NCBI GenBank assembly: GCA_003952965.2
Contig: CM025856.1
Location: 28,806,011 to 28,870,010 of the forward strand
Direction: 5' to 3'
Length of the DNA: 64,000 nucleotides
From: Morella rubra
Lineage: Eukaryota; Streptophyta; Magnoliopsida; Fagales; Myricaceae
Shown: positions 51,201-63,824 of the stretch, piece by piece
Layout: every line of letters begins with the position of its first letter
Position numbering within the stretch: the stretch's first letter is position 1
Position numbers and translations under genes: made by a program
Notes under the pieces: generated by a model
Databases searched by the model: none
What the model was told of the DNA's origin: nothing
Seen by the model: the letters and a program-made list of their open reading frames with translations, nothing else

Positions 51201-54200
51201 GAATATTTTTTATTGATTTTTTCTCTCATGAGTATGATCAACGAGGGTGAAATTTTCTTGATTTCCTGATGCCTATAATCAATATTCATGTCTGTAAGAT
51301 GTCCATGACCAAAAGTTGATGGGAAGGGTATGACTACTATTATTAAGTTGCTTTAATCTTGTACTCCCCCTTGAGCATCATGTGATTTGTGAACCCCTCT
51401 ATTTATGTGGTGAGTGTTGAGGCGTTTGGTTTATGATCCTTCCTTTTTCTTTATGATTGCAGGGATGCAAGGGTCATGTGGGATCATAAAACTGGGCGCT
51501 CGAAAGGATATGGATTTGTTTCGTTCCGTAATCAGCAGGTATTTCTCAGTAAATGGAAGTTCGAGGAAAGATTCAAAAAGAAAAATCCCAATAACACATT
51601 AAGTGATGTAATACAAAACAAATGCTGATGCACAGAGAAAAAAAAACATTTGGCAAGTTGGATATCTTTGAGCCAAACTTATTCTTGAAGCACCTAGAAC
51701 TGTGGGTGCTATCATTACAAAACTTCTTTAAGTTGAAAGTGGAGAGTATTGGAGACAGTAGTTTTCCAATATCCAGATTCAATGACCTGATAAATTTTTT
51801 TGAAATTGTGTTGCAGGATGCACAGGGTGCTATCAATGAATTGACTGGTTAGGCATCTTGGTGGCCTCTTAGTTTTTTTTCTTGTTCAAATAGTCTGGTT
51901 TTCAATCCTTCCAGGACGTCAAATTTTCCCACCATCTTGTAGGTAAATGGCTTGGCAATAGACAAATAAGATGCAACTGGGCAACGAAAGGTGCTGGTGC
52001 TAATGAAGACAAGCATATTGATGACAGCCAAAATGCAGTTGTACTTACGAGTGGATCTTCAGGTAGCATGAATCCTTCTACTTGATTCAGTCCACTATGT
52101 AGAGTCCCGGCAAATTAGGACAGCGGTTACCTGCTTAGGGCCAATGTTGACCCAGGTTCTGGTCACTGCGTTCACTGGAATATGTGCAGATGCATGCAAT
52201 GTGGAATCGCAGCACACAGCACAACATAATGTTGGGTATTCAGTAGCAAAAAGAAAAGCTTGGTATATCAGTAATTTAATTATGATTAGCTTTTATCAAA
52301 AAATGGAATTATGCCGACCCAATTGAGAAATAGCTACACACCAAAAGTTAAATGACTTGGAGAATACAGACTGTTGTCCTAGTTGGTCTCCAATATGCTT
52401 ACTCTCTGTTAGTTAAGTGACAAGCTGGTCTCATGAGATGTATTTCGCTTTTACTTGTTTAAAGCACAAGCAATTGATAGTTGTTGACTGACAGGAAAGT
52501 GATGCACATAGCAGACTCCAAATCGCTCAATTATTATTTGTTTCTGCTTGTTCATTCACATTCACAACTTGAGATGCTGTCAGGCGGAACTCAGGGCAAC
52601 ACATTTACGTTGAAGGGTTGAAGAATAGGCATTTACTTTATTATGTAGATAAACATATATGAATGTTCATGGTAAATAAACAGTTACATGCAGTCATATA
52701 GGACTCAAACCCTCTCTCCTTATGGGGGAGGCCCTTGGCATTGCCACGATATAGAAAGATGCTTCCTTTTCCTCATTTCTTTGATATGTCTTTGGAGTTT
52801 TCTCAGCGCAAGGGGCTCATGACACTTGAGGAGTGTAAGAGCCTATGTCACCATGTGTCAGAGGAGCTAAGCTCATTCATTGTTGGCCTCCTAGGAGTCT
52901 GACATATTACCTGTTGTATTCCAAAGCATGTGCACTGATTAGAAGATATGATATCCTAGAATGTACATGGAAGATTTGGATGCTGACAGTTATTTCTTCA
53001 TTTTTCCTTATTTTGCAGATGTAGGTCAGGAAAATACCAATGAGGAGGCGCCTGAAAACAACCCGGCATACACCACTGTCTATGTTGGCAACCTCTCTCA
53101 TGAGGTAATTAAGAATGCATGAATTTTGACGTTTTCTTGTACATAGCTCTCCAATTGAGGAGAGAATTGTTTTCATGGTACACTGCTGTAATTGTTTGTG
53201 TAATTTCTCATCCTGCTGTATGGACCATATAGTTTTTTTTTTTTTTTTTTCTGAATTTGCAAGAGTTAAGTTTCCGGATGCTTGTGCATGCATGCATGCA
53301 TGGACACATGGATATGAACTTTGGGACATGCAAATGGTATTCCAGGAAATAGATGTGAAATTTGGTAAATTTGTATATTATTTTGGTAAGATCAGATTAA
53401 AGCCCCTGCTTAATCAGGAATGCAATACCCCTTGGAGCCGATGCCTCCTTTCCCATCCCTTCACTGCTCTACCCAAGTGAAACCCAACTATATGGTCCAT
53501 GCAAGTGGGCGAACATTCTTTCATCGTCTCTGTTCCACCTAGAATTTAACAAGCCTGTCCCCACTTTGTATGTGTTTTCATTGAAGGTTCAAGCCAAGGT
53601 AATAAGGCGTATTTGCTATGTTGAAAGGTGGACTGAAGTATTTATCACAAGGAAGCTTAAAACTAGTGAAGGAAAAGAAAAATGAGAAAGATGCCTGGGG
53701 GACTATGGGTCAAAAGTGATCACCAGGTGTATAACACCGAAACTTCTTACTTATAAGGACCAAAGAAAGTGTTTATTTCTAACTTTCTTGTTGATATTGC
53801 GTTTTAGTCTTCCCAAGAGGAGGCAGCTATACTTGTTTAATTTATCTAATCAAGTATGCTAATAAAGGAACACAGAAAAAAGAGATAGAACCCTAGTCTA
53901 TGACAGTGGAATAGCACTAAGAGTGCGCTGTACAAGGGAAGCCTTCAGATGTCTATATATATTGGTGTTTAAGATATTAAACAATGTGGGATAATTATCC
54001 TATGGAAATGAGTCAGAGAAGAACTAATTCCATACCTTTCTCTGAATCTGTGTTGGCCTTTTATATCTTTCCCCAATTGCCACATTGTACATGCTCCAGT
54101 TTGCTCCATCCCTAGCCAATGGGTGGGTTACCTTGCAAAAGTGCTTTTTCTAGTGGATGTTGTGTGTTCATCATAGGCTTTGAAACAATCTAAAGCTTAG

Positions 54201-55278
54201 CCTTATCTTTGTTTTCTTTTGGATTTCTGAGGACCTTCATCAAAAGTTTAGTGCATGCATCTCTCTACCAGGGGTCCCTCACGTCTTTCTTGACATTTGA
54301 ACTTGTTGCAACGCTTTTTGTTTTTAAATTCAATTTAGTTTTTGGTCAGTCTAGCAGAATCATTAAATTGTAAATACAGTTCCATGGCATAATCTTTTGT
54401 AGTCCAGGAAAAGAGATGGTTCGTATTTTTTATGTAGTTAATACTCCCTGAATTTGGTTGTGTGCTCAGATGACTCAAGCGGAACTCCATTGTCAGTTTC
54501 ATGCTCTTGGTGCTGGGGTTATTGAGGAAGTACGCGTCCAAAGGGACAAAGGATTTGGATTTGTTAGATACAACACTCATGAAGAGGCAGCCTCTGCCAT
54601 TCAGATGGCTAATGGGAGAATAATTCGTGGGAAGCCCATGAAGGTAAGAAAACCTTTACCGGGGGGGTCTTTTCATTTGACTGTCACTTGGCTTCATTAC
54701 CATCTTAACACAACAATCACATAGCCGCTAGGATGGTCTTTTGTCCTTTGAGGAATGGACTAACAAGCCCTTGAATTATATGAGCTGTGGATTGTTATCT
54801 ATGCTATTAGTTTCAACATAGGACCTAGAAGGTCATGGCCTTGGCGAGATCATCTGAAAAACAAGTACTGTGTTACATGAGAAGTGGTTTTCAAGTAAAT
54901 TATGAGCAGCGTTTTTACCTGTTTGACGAAAATATCTGTTCTTTTTTGTATACATGCGTGCAGTGCTCATGGGGTAGCAAGCCAACTCCTCCTGGGACAG
55001 CTTCAAATCCACTAGCTCCTCCTACTCAACCATATCAGATCCTTCCATCTGCTAGTATGAACCAAGGCTATTCTCCAGCTGACTTGTTGGCATATCAGAG
55101 GCAACTTGCCTTAAGTCAGGCGGCTGCATCTGGCCTCTCAGGTCAAGCGCTTCTGCAGATGACTGGACAACATGGTCTGGCTTCTGCTTCCATGGGGTTG
55201 AGCTCCGGGGGATCTCAAGCAATGTATGATGGATATCCTAATAATTCGTCCGGCCAACAACTCATGTATTACCGTTAG
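48201..55278 (+). CDS. UBP1: Oligouridylate-binding protein UBP1-like (three RRMs, TIA-1 family)
   Basis: This encodes a nuclear/cytoplasmic RNA-binding protein that binds U-rich RNA. Plant UBP1 proteins affect splicing efficiency and mRNA stability and collect in stress granules. Exons: 48201-48320, 49096-49157, 49477-49579, 50490-50566, 50924-50985, 51094-51181, 51463-51538, 51817-51847, 51943-52062, 53019-53104, 54470-54643, 54964-55278. The 12 exons give 437 aa, near the family length. The N-terminus is a Gln-rich run (residues 5-25). RRM1 has VYVGNI at 61-66 and SSFGFVDY at 96-103. RRM2 has IFVGDL at 146-151 and KGYGFVSF at 185-192. RRM3 has VYVGNL at 267-272 and KGFGFVRY at 302-309. The C-terminal [15 protein letters not shown] and the end QQLMYYR are typical of UBP1. 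All phases close and no break is visible. Paralogues (UBP1A/B/C) cannot be separated by eye. Confidence 0.96.
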
Positions 55279-56851
55279 TGGGTGCTTTAGTGGAATTCTG
55301 CCCTTCTTTTGGGTAGAGTTAGTGCCAATTCGTTTTCTTGGTCCTTGTCTGTACGTCTCTTTACTAGCTCTGAGCTTTCTGATTGAGATGCGAGTCATTA
55401 TTCAATTACTTGAAATTTTTGATCTCTTATGTTGTTATGCGAGACATTATACGCCTGGCGTTGTAACGGGTCTTCTTTTGGATTGCATGTCCACAATCTC
55501 ATTGTTCGCAGATTAGTGGTGCTTTTCTTAGATTCTTTTTTTCCCGTTTTCTTCCAAATTTGATTAGGAGTGGCATAAACCATGCCGGTTACCTGGCTAT
55601 CACATCCTTTTTTGTTTCTTCTGGTACAAAGATTACATCCATTGAAACATAGAATCGTTTCTGCTGTGTCTAAACTGATGCCATTGTCCTCTGATGTTGC
55701 TAAACAGCATCTGTCTTTTTCATGTGAAGACCAAATTCCGAATCAAAAAGTAACTTCCTTTCTTCTAGGAAAGGACGGAAACGTATAAATGTCCCCTGTA
55801 GAAAATTCTTTACAGAAAAATGCTATGAAGTGAATTTGGCTTCACGATCTCGCTTTGCACAAGGGGGACGATTGCAAGATATTTTTGTTGGAAGTAGTAT
55901 GCTTGAAAAATGCAAGTATGAATAAGTAGTCGCGAGAAGTTGATCAAGTTTACTATAGGATTGAACGGATGGGTAAAACTCCGGATTGGCGATTCGACCA
56001 GTTCTTGGCATTTGGGTGGAGCGCCTTGGCTTTAGAACTTTGGAAAACTCTCTCATCTTTCCAATAAGACTGGATACGTTGTTATTTTTATCAAGAAAAA
56101 TTATATTTATGCCCTCTAACTACTACATACAACAGTTATTCAATTTACACCTTATGCTAAGATCTCATTGTGATAGTTATTGAAAAATAGGCTACGTAGC
56201 ACACTCTTTACAATTAAATTGTAACATGAGTTACAAATTGAAGAGCTCTTGTATAGTTTAGGGGTGCAGTCTGTCAAGTGTGATTTTTTGAGGTGCAAAT
56301 TGTAAAAAATGAGAGAGTCAGAAGGTGCCGAGTATCTTTTATTGGTGTCTGAACCTCCACTTTGTAATCATCCCAATTTATACCTGGAAAGTATCTACAT
56401 TTACTGATTAGTTAACCCTTTTATGTCTCTCACCTTCGGAATGGGCTTGTACCGGACAGCCCTTCAACGGTGATAGCGTTGAAATATGGCATGGACTGTT
56501 AACATAGAAGATTAGAATATCCCTACACGAGACCAAGCACTGAGATTTAAAAGCAGCTTGTAAAGCATTGAAGATACAGAGAGATGAGAAAGAAAAAAAA
56601 ACACTCTCTGCTTCTCCGTTCTGACACAGTCAAACAAGTCTGTATTGCATGAATTGATAGATGTGAATTTTGTGTTTGATGCTGCAAAGCCAAGCCAATT
56701 ACGGGAATGAATTGGACTAGGTACCCAGATGGTTTATATTACTCAGTAGAGATAACTTCAGTTCGGTGTGAAATGAGTAAAATAAAGATCGAATTTTTAG
56801 GATAAAATGTGTACCTCTTGGAAGAGGAAAAAGAGGGTATAAAAACGATAA

Positions 56852-56932
56852 CTTACATATGAGAGCGTTTAACCCTGTCGGACAATCCTCAGCCTTACAA
56901 GGTTTTAAAGTCTCACAAACTGCTTCGATGAC
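56852..56932 (-). pseudogene. Exon-like relic, copy 1 of a direct repeat
   Basis: This 81-base segment recurs at 57038-57125. Read on the minus strand it is open (VIEAVCETLKPCKAEDCPTG...). A TATGTAAGTT donor-like site follows in the gene direction, and a CATCAG acceptor-like site lies just before it. That is the look of a lone exon. I do not recognise the protein family and cannot attach it to the kinase gene. Confidence 0.4.
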
Positions 56933-57037
56933 TAATATCTGATGACATAGATGCACAGTAAAGACAACATTCATGCCAGATGGAGCACCTGCCTTGGGAA
57001 GATGTCGGTGCCTGTTTGAATTCTCAGTCTCCTGGTG

Positions 57038-57125
57038 CTTACGTATGAGAGGGTTTAACCCTATCGGACAATCCTCAGCCTTACAAGTTACAAGGTTTTA
57101 AAGTCTCACAAACTGCTTCGATGAC
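57038..57125 (-). pseudogene. Exon-like relic, copy 2 of a direct repeat
   Basis: This copy matches 56852-56932 with three substitutions and a 7-base duplication (ttacaag). The duplication shifts the frame and gives a stop soon after VIEAVCETLKPC. It keeps a donor-like GTAAG. It is about 105 bases from copy 1, so a segmental tandem duplication is likely. Confidence 0.4.
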
Positions 57126-57469
57126 AAACCCGTGGCGGGGGTTGAGGGGAGAGTTGAGCATATGCATGCCGGGGAAAACTGTGATTTCATCTTGATTCTT
57201 CAAGTACAGATGGAAAAGTATTCCAACACAGCTTAGATGAATCAAAGATGCAATTTACATCATTTTTTACCTATGGAAGTCTACGTTTTTCCCTTGTGGT
57301 CACAATCTCTTTACCTAGTTTTTTCTTCAAACTTGATCTTTGTTCGTCAGGAAGATGGCGTTCTGGAGCTCGCTTCAGAATTTTCACGTGGAAGATCACC
57401 CTCCTGCAAAGAGCCCATCAAGATGTTGCTGATTAAGCTTTTCATCTGGGAGAAGAAGTTAATCAAGAA

Positions 57470-60400
57470 TTACACGAGTACTAAAGGAACGTCTAAACAA
57501 AATAATGATGAGATTAGGAGAGTTCTCCACGTCAATGAAAAAAGGTTGAACTTAAGCACTGTCAAACTTAATAACTGCAGGGAAACCTGGCTATTTTCGG
57601 GTGAGAGGCCTGGACTGCTATTGATCAAGCTCGGGTGCATGGTTTCTTCAGCAAATGCTCTCAATCTGTCGAGTTCCGGAAGGATGTCCCTACCAAGATC
57701 TGGTCTGTCTTTCCGCCTTAACTCTGAGCACTTGAGGGCCAGCTTGGCGAAGCACATGGCCTCCTCAAGTGGCCAGTCAGGCACTGCTGGATCCAACATC
57801 TGAGCAAAAGTTCCTTTTTCAATAGCCCTTTCAACATGGTGAGTCAAGCCCATTGGTTGTTTGGCTGTTACCAATTGTAGAAACATGATTCCAAGGGAGT
57901 AGACATCAGATTTCACTCCAAGCATTCCCGTTTGCTGATACTCTGGATCTATATAGCAAAACGTGCCAGCTGTGGATGTCATGCGATACTGTGTCACATT
58001 GTCAGCCAGAGATTGAGGCACTAACCTGGCCAAGCCAACATCAGCAATCTTGCTGACATAGTTGCGGTCAAGCAAGATGTTGGCTGGTTTCAGGTCACGG
58101 TGCACCAGTGGCTCTGGTTTCGTCTGGTGGAGGAACAGCAAGCCAGTACCTATTTCAGCTGCAATTCGAAACCTAAGCTGCCAAGAAAGAGGTCGAGTGT
58201 TATCCCGGCAGAAGAGGCGGTCCTCCAAGCTACCCCTAGCCATGAACTCATAGACTAAGCAGCCATACTCTGGGCAGGCTCCTAGGAGGAGAACCATGTT
58301 GGGATGTCGAATGCAGCTCAGAACCTCAATCTGTGAATGGTCACGAGAAAGTAATACAAAGAAACTATTTATAAATTCTAGGTAGAGTGTTCAAGATTTG
58401 CGTACATCCAAGTAATATTTTACTCATACCTCTTGCTGAAACTGTGACCTTCCTTGAGCTGCATCTGGACGGAGGACCTTAATTGCAACAGGTGTATGCT
58501 CCAGATGACACTTATATACGGGTCCATAACCCCCTTCCCCAATCTTCCGGGACACTGCAAAGAATTCTGTGGCAGCTTCTATTTCCTCGATTGAGTACCT
58601 CCTATACCTAAGGTCTGACTGCGCTAGAGCATCAAGTGCCTTTCTCTTCTCTTCTCCTTCTCTCAACGCTTTCATTTCTGCATTAACTCTTTTGTGTGCT
58701 TCTAGTTCTGCTATCCTCTTGGCTGCCTCGGCAGCCTCAATAGCAGCCCTGGACTTGGCCTTCTCCTTTTCTGCCATCGCCAATGCAACTTCCTCAGCCA
58801 ATCGCGCCTCTTCCAATCTCCGCTCTTCCTCCAATTTCCAGCGCTGCAGCTCTACTGCCTGTTTTGCAGATCCTATCAGAACTTGCTGTGAAATTTAAAG
58901 GCATAAAGCAGATCTAATTTTACGCACCTTCTGTTTAGCTGTGAGTGCTTCTTTACAGGCAGTACTGTACATTTCAATTGTCTGCTTGAGTTCTAGCTTT
59001 AGCTTCCTCATTTCAGCCTCCACTTCTTCCTGTATTTTTTGACACAACATTATCCATTTTGCAATGTTCCTTCTAGTTTCAAGTGTTTATGCATGGAACC
59101 GTGCACATACAATCATGGAGATGTTTCTGAAAGTTCCAAAAGCAAGAAAGAGGGGCAGTCTTATATTCACTAATTTTCACAGTTCAAGTACTAGTTGAAG
59201 TTTTAGAAATACTTGGTTCTTTAGCTAAGATGGTTGGCCTTCCAAAACCAAATAGGGCATAATGTGCTGAAACAAATAGGACATTAAATCCAATATTCAT
59301 GTCTTTATGTATTCCACGTTTGAAAATACAAAATTCTATGTGTATACGGTATATATTGTTAACCAGCAATATAGTGAATATAGTACTTCTAGTAAAGATG
59401 GTTGGCCTAAGTTCTATGGATATTCATGCGCAGCAAACATAAGAGCTAAAAATTGCCAAATCAGTGAACCGACTGCATGTCCTTACCATGGACTGTGATG
59501 AGTTTGATAGCCTATCACTTTCGACTGAGACAGATTGAAGTTCAGGTGGACAGCTGACATCTACTGACCTCCGTCCAAACTGCATAAATTCATAGCTCTG
59601 GTTGATGTCTATTTCCGAGCTGTACGACATCCGCGATGGGGTGCGGCCTATATCCAGGTGGTCGTGCAAAGTAGGAAACACGCGGTCGAAGCTGGGCCTA
59701 CCAGAGCTAACAAAGGATACGTCGGTATGGGGCAGATAGATTTCCCCATATGATTTCCCATTTAAGCCTCTCCTAGGGAATGGCGACCTGCTTCCAAAGA
59801 GAATTATCCCAGACCTTTTAGCAACCTCATTCATCATTTGCACAAGTTTAACCAGCTATTATGAATTTTTGTCTTCTCATTCGTATATTACTAAACTAAC
59901 AAAGTACTGTCTTCCTAGCTCAGAAAAAAGACTGTCTTCCTAAAACAAATGTAGTTAGGCCCAATCCCACAATATAACAAGTCAAAATACTTTCCTTGCC
60001 AAAGCATTCTGTTTTATCATTTGCACACTCTCTTTAGTCTCCCTATAATCTGACCTTTTTCTCAACAAGGCTCACTTGTTTTATGAGAAAAGTCTAGTAA
60101 AGCATTATGCTGTATCACCAAAAAGCAAAATGGCCTGCTTAGACTTTTGGGAAATTTTCAGTTATTTATTTAACTACAATTTTAGCAGCAGTCCATCGGA
60201 ATTTTTTTCTTTGGAATCCAGTCCTTTCTAGGTTTCTTTGTATAGTCTAGTGTCTCTCACCTGATTAAGTCCGTCTCATCTTGCCATCTATGCATTCGCT
60301 CAAGTGGTGGCTTTTCCGCTCCTGATAGAAGATTAGTTCCTCATGTTAAATGAGAAATGGTAGAGCAAAAAATATAGGGGGAAGAAAACAAAAGAGACAA

Positions 60401-60951
60401 TTATGCTTGAAAAGAAAAAAACAAACTTTTCATGGCAACAGCCTGGTAGGCTTCTGGCACTGATGTGTTTGACTTGATGCTGGCTTGATTAAGAAGTTGG
60501 GTACGCCAGGGGGAGACTGGTGGTGCAGGACGTAAGGCAGATCGCATGGACTGAATCTTTCCTTTCGATATCACATATACATTACAAAAATCGGGTGCTC
60601 GTTTTGATATGCTGCTCGGAACATCTGTTGTCTTGAATCTTCTGAGAAGTAGAGTTTTGTGAAGTTAAGCAAATTTTAGGAATAAATTCTGCATTTTCTT
60701 TTATATAATAGCACATAGGTATATCCCAAACAGCAAGGCATGGACCCTCGAGATCACATCACATTATATATGTAATTAGTGGTCAAAATAAAATCTTCTT
60801 GAGCATGATATTGTGCGTCTTGTTCTTCATTCCACTAGAGAAACATTAGTCCTGTGTTTGCATCATGTACAGGACTGCCTTTTGATTTTCACGCCTTCTT
60901 TTTTCTGCTTGAGTTTCTGGGAATCCTCCAACTTCTCACATCTATATATGT

Positions 60952-60982
<31 letters not shown>

Positions 60983-61995
60983 GTGTATATGTTTTGGGTC
61001 CCATTCTGAATGAGGAAGACATACCACAATATTGCTTAATATGGATACCGAATAAGAGGCAGAACTAAGGACAAAATCTGGCAATTCAAGAGTCACAAGT
61101 CCAAGCCAATCAATTTTACTTGGTTTTTATAGATTTGTTAAGATGATCGATCAATATTTGAAGTCTGAGATCACACTAGTTGGCAGAGCTTCATGGATAA
61201 AGGAAAGCTGAACTTGATAGGAGAGGTACATACCTAAAAAAACCACTTTTGTTCGAGGAACCGACAATCAAATTCTCAATAGCTGAGTGACTAACATATT
61301 CGATCAAAGCCCTCGCTACATCAGTGTCTTCGAGTATGATATCTTTGCAATGTATCTGATGCCAAAAAGAACAAATAGTCATAAAGTATTGCAAAATGTA
61401 ATGATCTGTATAATGCCATGGAAGCTCTCTTTTTCAGATGAACGTTAGGATAGACCCAAAAACTTGGTGTAGTCCTCGCCCTCACTGAACGTCCGAGAAA
61501 AGAGAAGCACAATAAATAGGATCCTTAATCACTCACATCTTTACGTGTACAAAAACAACGAAAGGGAAGGAACAACTCCTTGACTTGTTGATCACGGTCT
61601 CTGGATATCAGTGAACTTTCATCAACGATGCCAGCCATGTACCCTGCGCCCAAAAAATGTATACAAAATTTACTTATAGGTGGCATATACGTGCAAGTTA
61701 AACGATTCAGGGCAAATTCGCAAAAGAAACCTATGAACATTTACGTTTATGACTCTTCTAGGCCCAAACGAAAACATTTGAAAGAATGGGACTCACTAGG
61801 GGATGGAAGAGAGGCTGAGGTGGAAAGCAAGGGAGATTTGAGCTTGACATGGATGAGAACTACGGTCTGGCCCCTCTGGAGGAGATTGTCAACAGCCCAT
61901 TTGAGTGCAATTTGGCTGCCTCTGTCTCTGTCTATTGCCACTGCCACCAACCCCTTCCCTTCTTTTCTTTCCGCATGATTTCTTGCTAACCACAT
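57470..61995 (-). CDS. USP-domain receptor-like cytoplasmic kinase (no U-box)
   Basis: This is a predicted Ser/Thr kinase of the plant USP/RLCK-IX group. Exons in transcript order: 61995-61797, 61643-61537, 61355-61234, 60641-60427, 60321-60261, 59814-59487, 59029-58928, 58858-58430, 58330-57470, giving 807 aa. Residues 1-145 form a universal-stress-protein/adenine-nucleotide fold (GLVAVAIDRDRGSQIALKWA, then NLIVGSSNKSGFFR). A Ser-rich linker follows, then a Glu/Lys/Ala coiled coil at about 345-455. The kinase domain has the Gly loop GEGGYGPV from residue 485, VAIK with Lys505, HRDLKPAN with Asp600, and DVG at 618-620 in place of DFG. DVG is usual for this group. Many relatives carry a C-terminal U-box; none is visible downstream, so it fits the U-box-less subgroup. 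The acceptor of exon 6 (AAAAG at 59815) is weak, and the last 30 residues are not family-like. Confidence 0.92.
60952..60977. repeat. (CA)n microsatellite
   Basis: About thirteen CA units followed by a TATATG tract, in intron 3 of the kinase gene. Confidence 0.9.
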
Positions 61996-63704
61996 CTCCT
62001 CCCCCTAAAATCTCCTCCCTATTGTTTGGTTCAACTAAAAGAAAAACGAAGTGGAAAAATCCCAAAGAGAGATATCGCCATTCTCTCTTCCTGCTGTAAA
62101 AAAAGTTTCTTTCTTTTATTTTTCCAACTAGAATTTAAGAGAAAGGGATCTTCTCTAGTGTTTTATCCGATGAAAAGTTATTTAGAGCCTCTAAACAAAC
62201 GAAAAGACTCGTACAAAGTTTTTCCATATGCAATTCCAAAATGGGTTCGCTTTTTTCCTCTTTTTCTGGTCTCCCCCCAAGGGCTAGAGGCCAAGAGGGA
62301 CAACTTTATCTTCGATACCGTGATCTTTCTTTTTTCCTCTTTGACCTGAGGAATGTGTTCTGTTGGTAACAAGGACATCAAGCACCAGATCTCTCTGTCT
62401 GTTTCTGCTCCCTAAATTAGCAGTCGGGTTCTTTTAGACAATTTGAACTTTTCAAACCAGCCAATCCATAATAATCTCCCCCAACCTCCGATTTTTTTCC
62501 TTCTAGTACCAGTTGAATCAGCTGCATGAGTGTGCGCCCATCATTTGCGGGCTGTCAGACGTTGACCACTCTTATCAATTAGAACATCTTCAGGTGTTGT
62601 CCAATTTGATCATCCCCAACAGTCAATATCCTCTAAATTCGTCATGGTACGTTATATAGTCGGCATAAAAAACGCCTCATGAATCGGAGGTCACTTCCTC
62701 CTCCTTGTCTCCGAATCCGATTACCCATTTAGAGAAAAATATCCTTTTAAAAAACTTGGGTTGTTATTGAGCTTGGCCAAACAAATTTGAAACTCCACTG
62801 GGCCTACTGCAGATTTTTATTGAGTTTTCAGATCAATACCAAATTATTATCGCTTGGAACTTTGTGTGATCATGTTTTTCGGTTCCGACGACCCCTCGCT
62901 CTGCTCCTTCATGGGAAGATTATTTAGTTTGATCAAATACAAAAATAAATATTAGTGGACACGTTATATCTTAGGATTATGACAACCAAAAACATGCTGA
63001 GAAGACAATAATGCCCAAAGATAGAGTCCTGCATTCCAATTATATCAATCGTTTTAGGTTCAGGAACTTACCGATCATCCACATTTTGCTGCGCTGTCAA
63101 AACAGAGTGTCTGTATTCAGGTTTGCTGTCTGCAATTTATTATTTGACATAAACAAGGTTCCAACGCATTCTATGGGACAAAGGACTCTACCCCAACGTT
63201 TATTTTTTCGCGATCAGTAATATACACCTTTTGCTTACGGTGTTCAGAGGAAGAAACGCCATATTATAACATAAATAGACTCTTATTTTCCCCCTGTTCA
63301 TATGAAAACCACACGGAAAATGAAACAAAAATGCATTTGCCTTGGTGGGATGAAAACGCTTGTTGAAATTCCGCACCACTCTGACTTTCGTTGACCCATT
63401 AGTCACCAGCCAATAAGATCCAGTCCAATGTGTGTATATTTTGCGAGACTCAGAGGTTTACGAACCATACGAATCACCATAAATAAGCAATTTGATTTCA
63501 CATATGCCAAAACTTAGTCCAACAAGTCAAGTAGCTACCTTAAAGGTATCTTACAACGTAATGGCGGAGACTGAATCTGATTAGAAATTAGAACGGGAGT
63601 AGATGTTAATACACCAGGCATGAGAATGTGTTCAGACCGCAGTTTGACCACAATGACAAGGTTCTTTTATGACTTAACATCTTGTCTATTTTCGTGACAG
63701 TGGT
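61996..63704. other. Region upstream of the kinase gene
   Basis: The first several hundred bases should be the kinase leader and promoter, read leftwards. The right end should be 3' UTR if the exon at 63705-63824 is real. No repeat, RNA gene or further exon was recognised. Confidence 0.5.
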
Positions 63705-63824
63705 TCAGCTTCGCCTTCTTGACGCCCTGGAAAACATTTCTTTGATGTTCTTTGATTCTGTCTCCACTTTTGCCTTTTTAGCTTGCTTTCCAGATTTTGT
63801 GCTCTTTTTGTCACTCCCTTTTCC
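63705..63824 (-). CDS. Possible last exon of a gene extending past the window
   Basis: In the minus direction a TTTATCAG/GGAAAAG acceptor at 63825/63824 opens exactly 40 in-phase codons, ending in TGA at 63707-63705. The peptide is Lys-rich (KKSTKSGKQAKKAKVE) and ends SKNIKEMFSRASRRRS. The IKEMF part resembles a PCNA-interacting or similar short motif near a C-terminus. RNase H2 subunit B came to mind, but I cannot confirm it. The rest of the gene would lie beyond 64000. Confidence 0.35.
   Translation of the reverse strand, partial: GKGSDKKSTKSGKQAKKAKVETESKNIKEMFSRASRRRS

Larger units (their letters stand above)
55279..57469. other. Convergent spacer between UBP1-like and kinase genes
   Basis: Both genes end here. 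The left part should hold the UBP1 3' UTR. The region at 56852-57125 carries two copies of an exon-like segment on the minus strand, described separately. No other coding sequence is visible. Confidence 0.55.
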
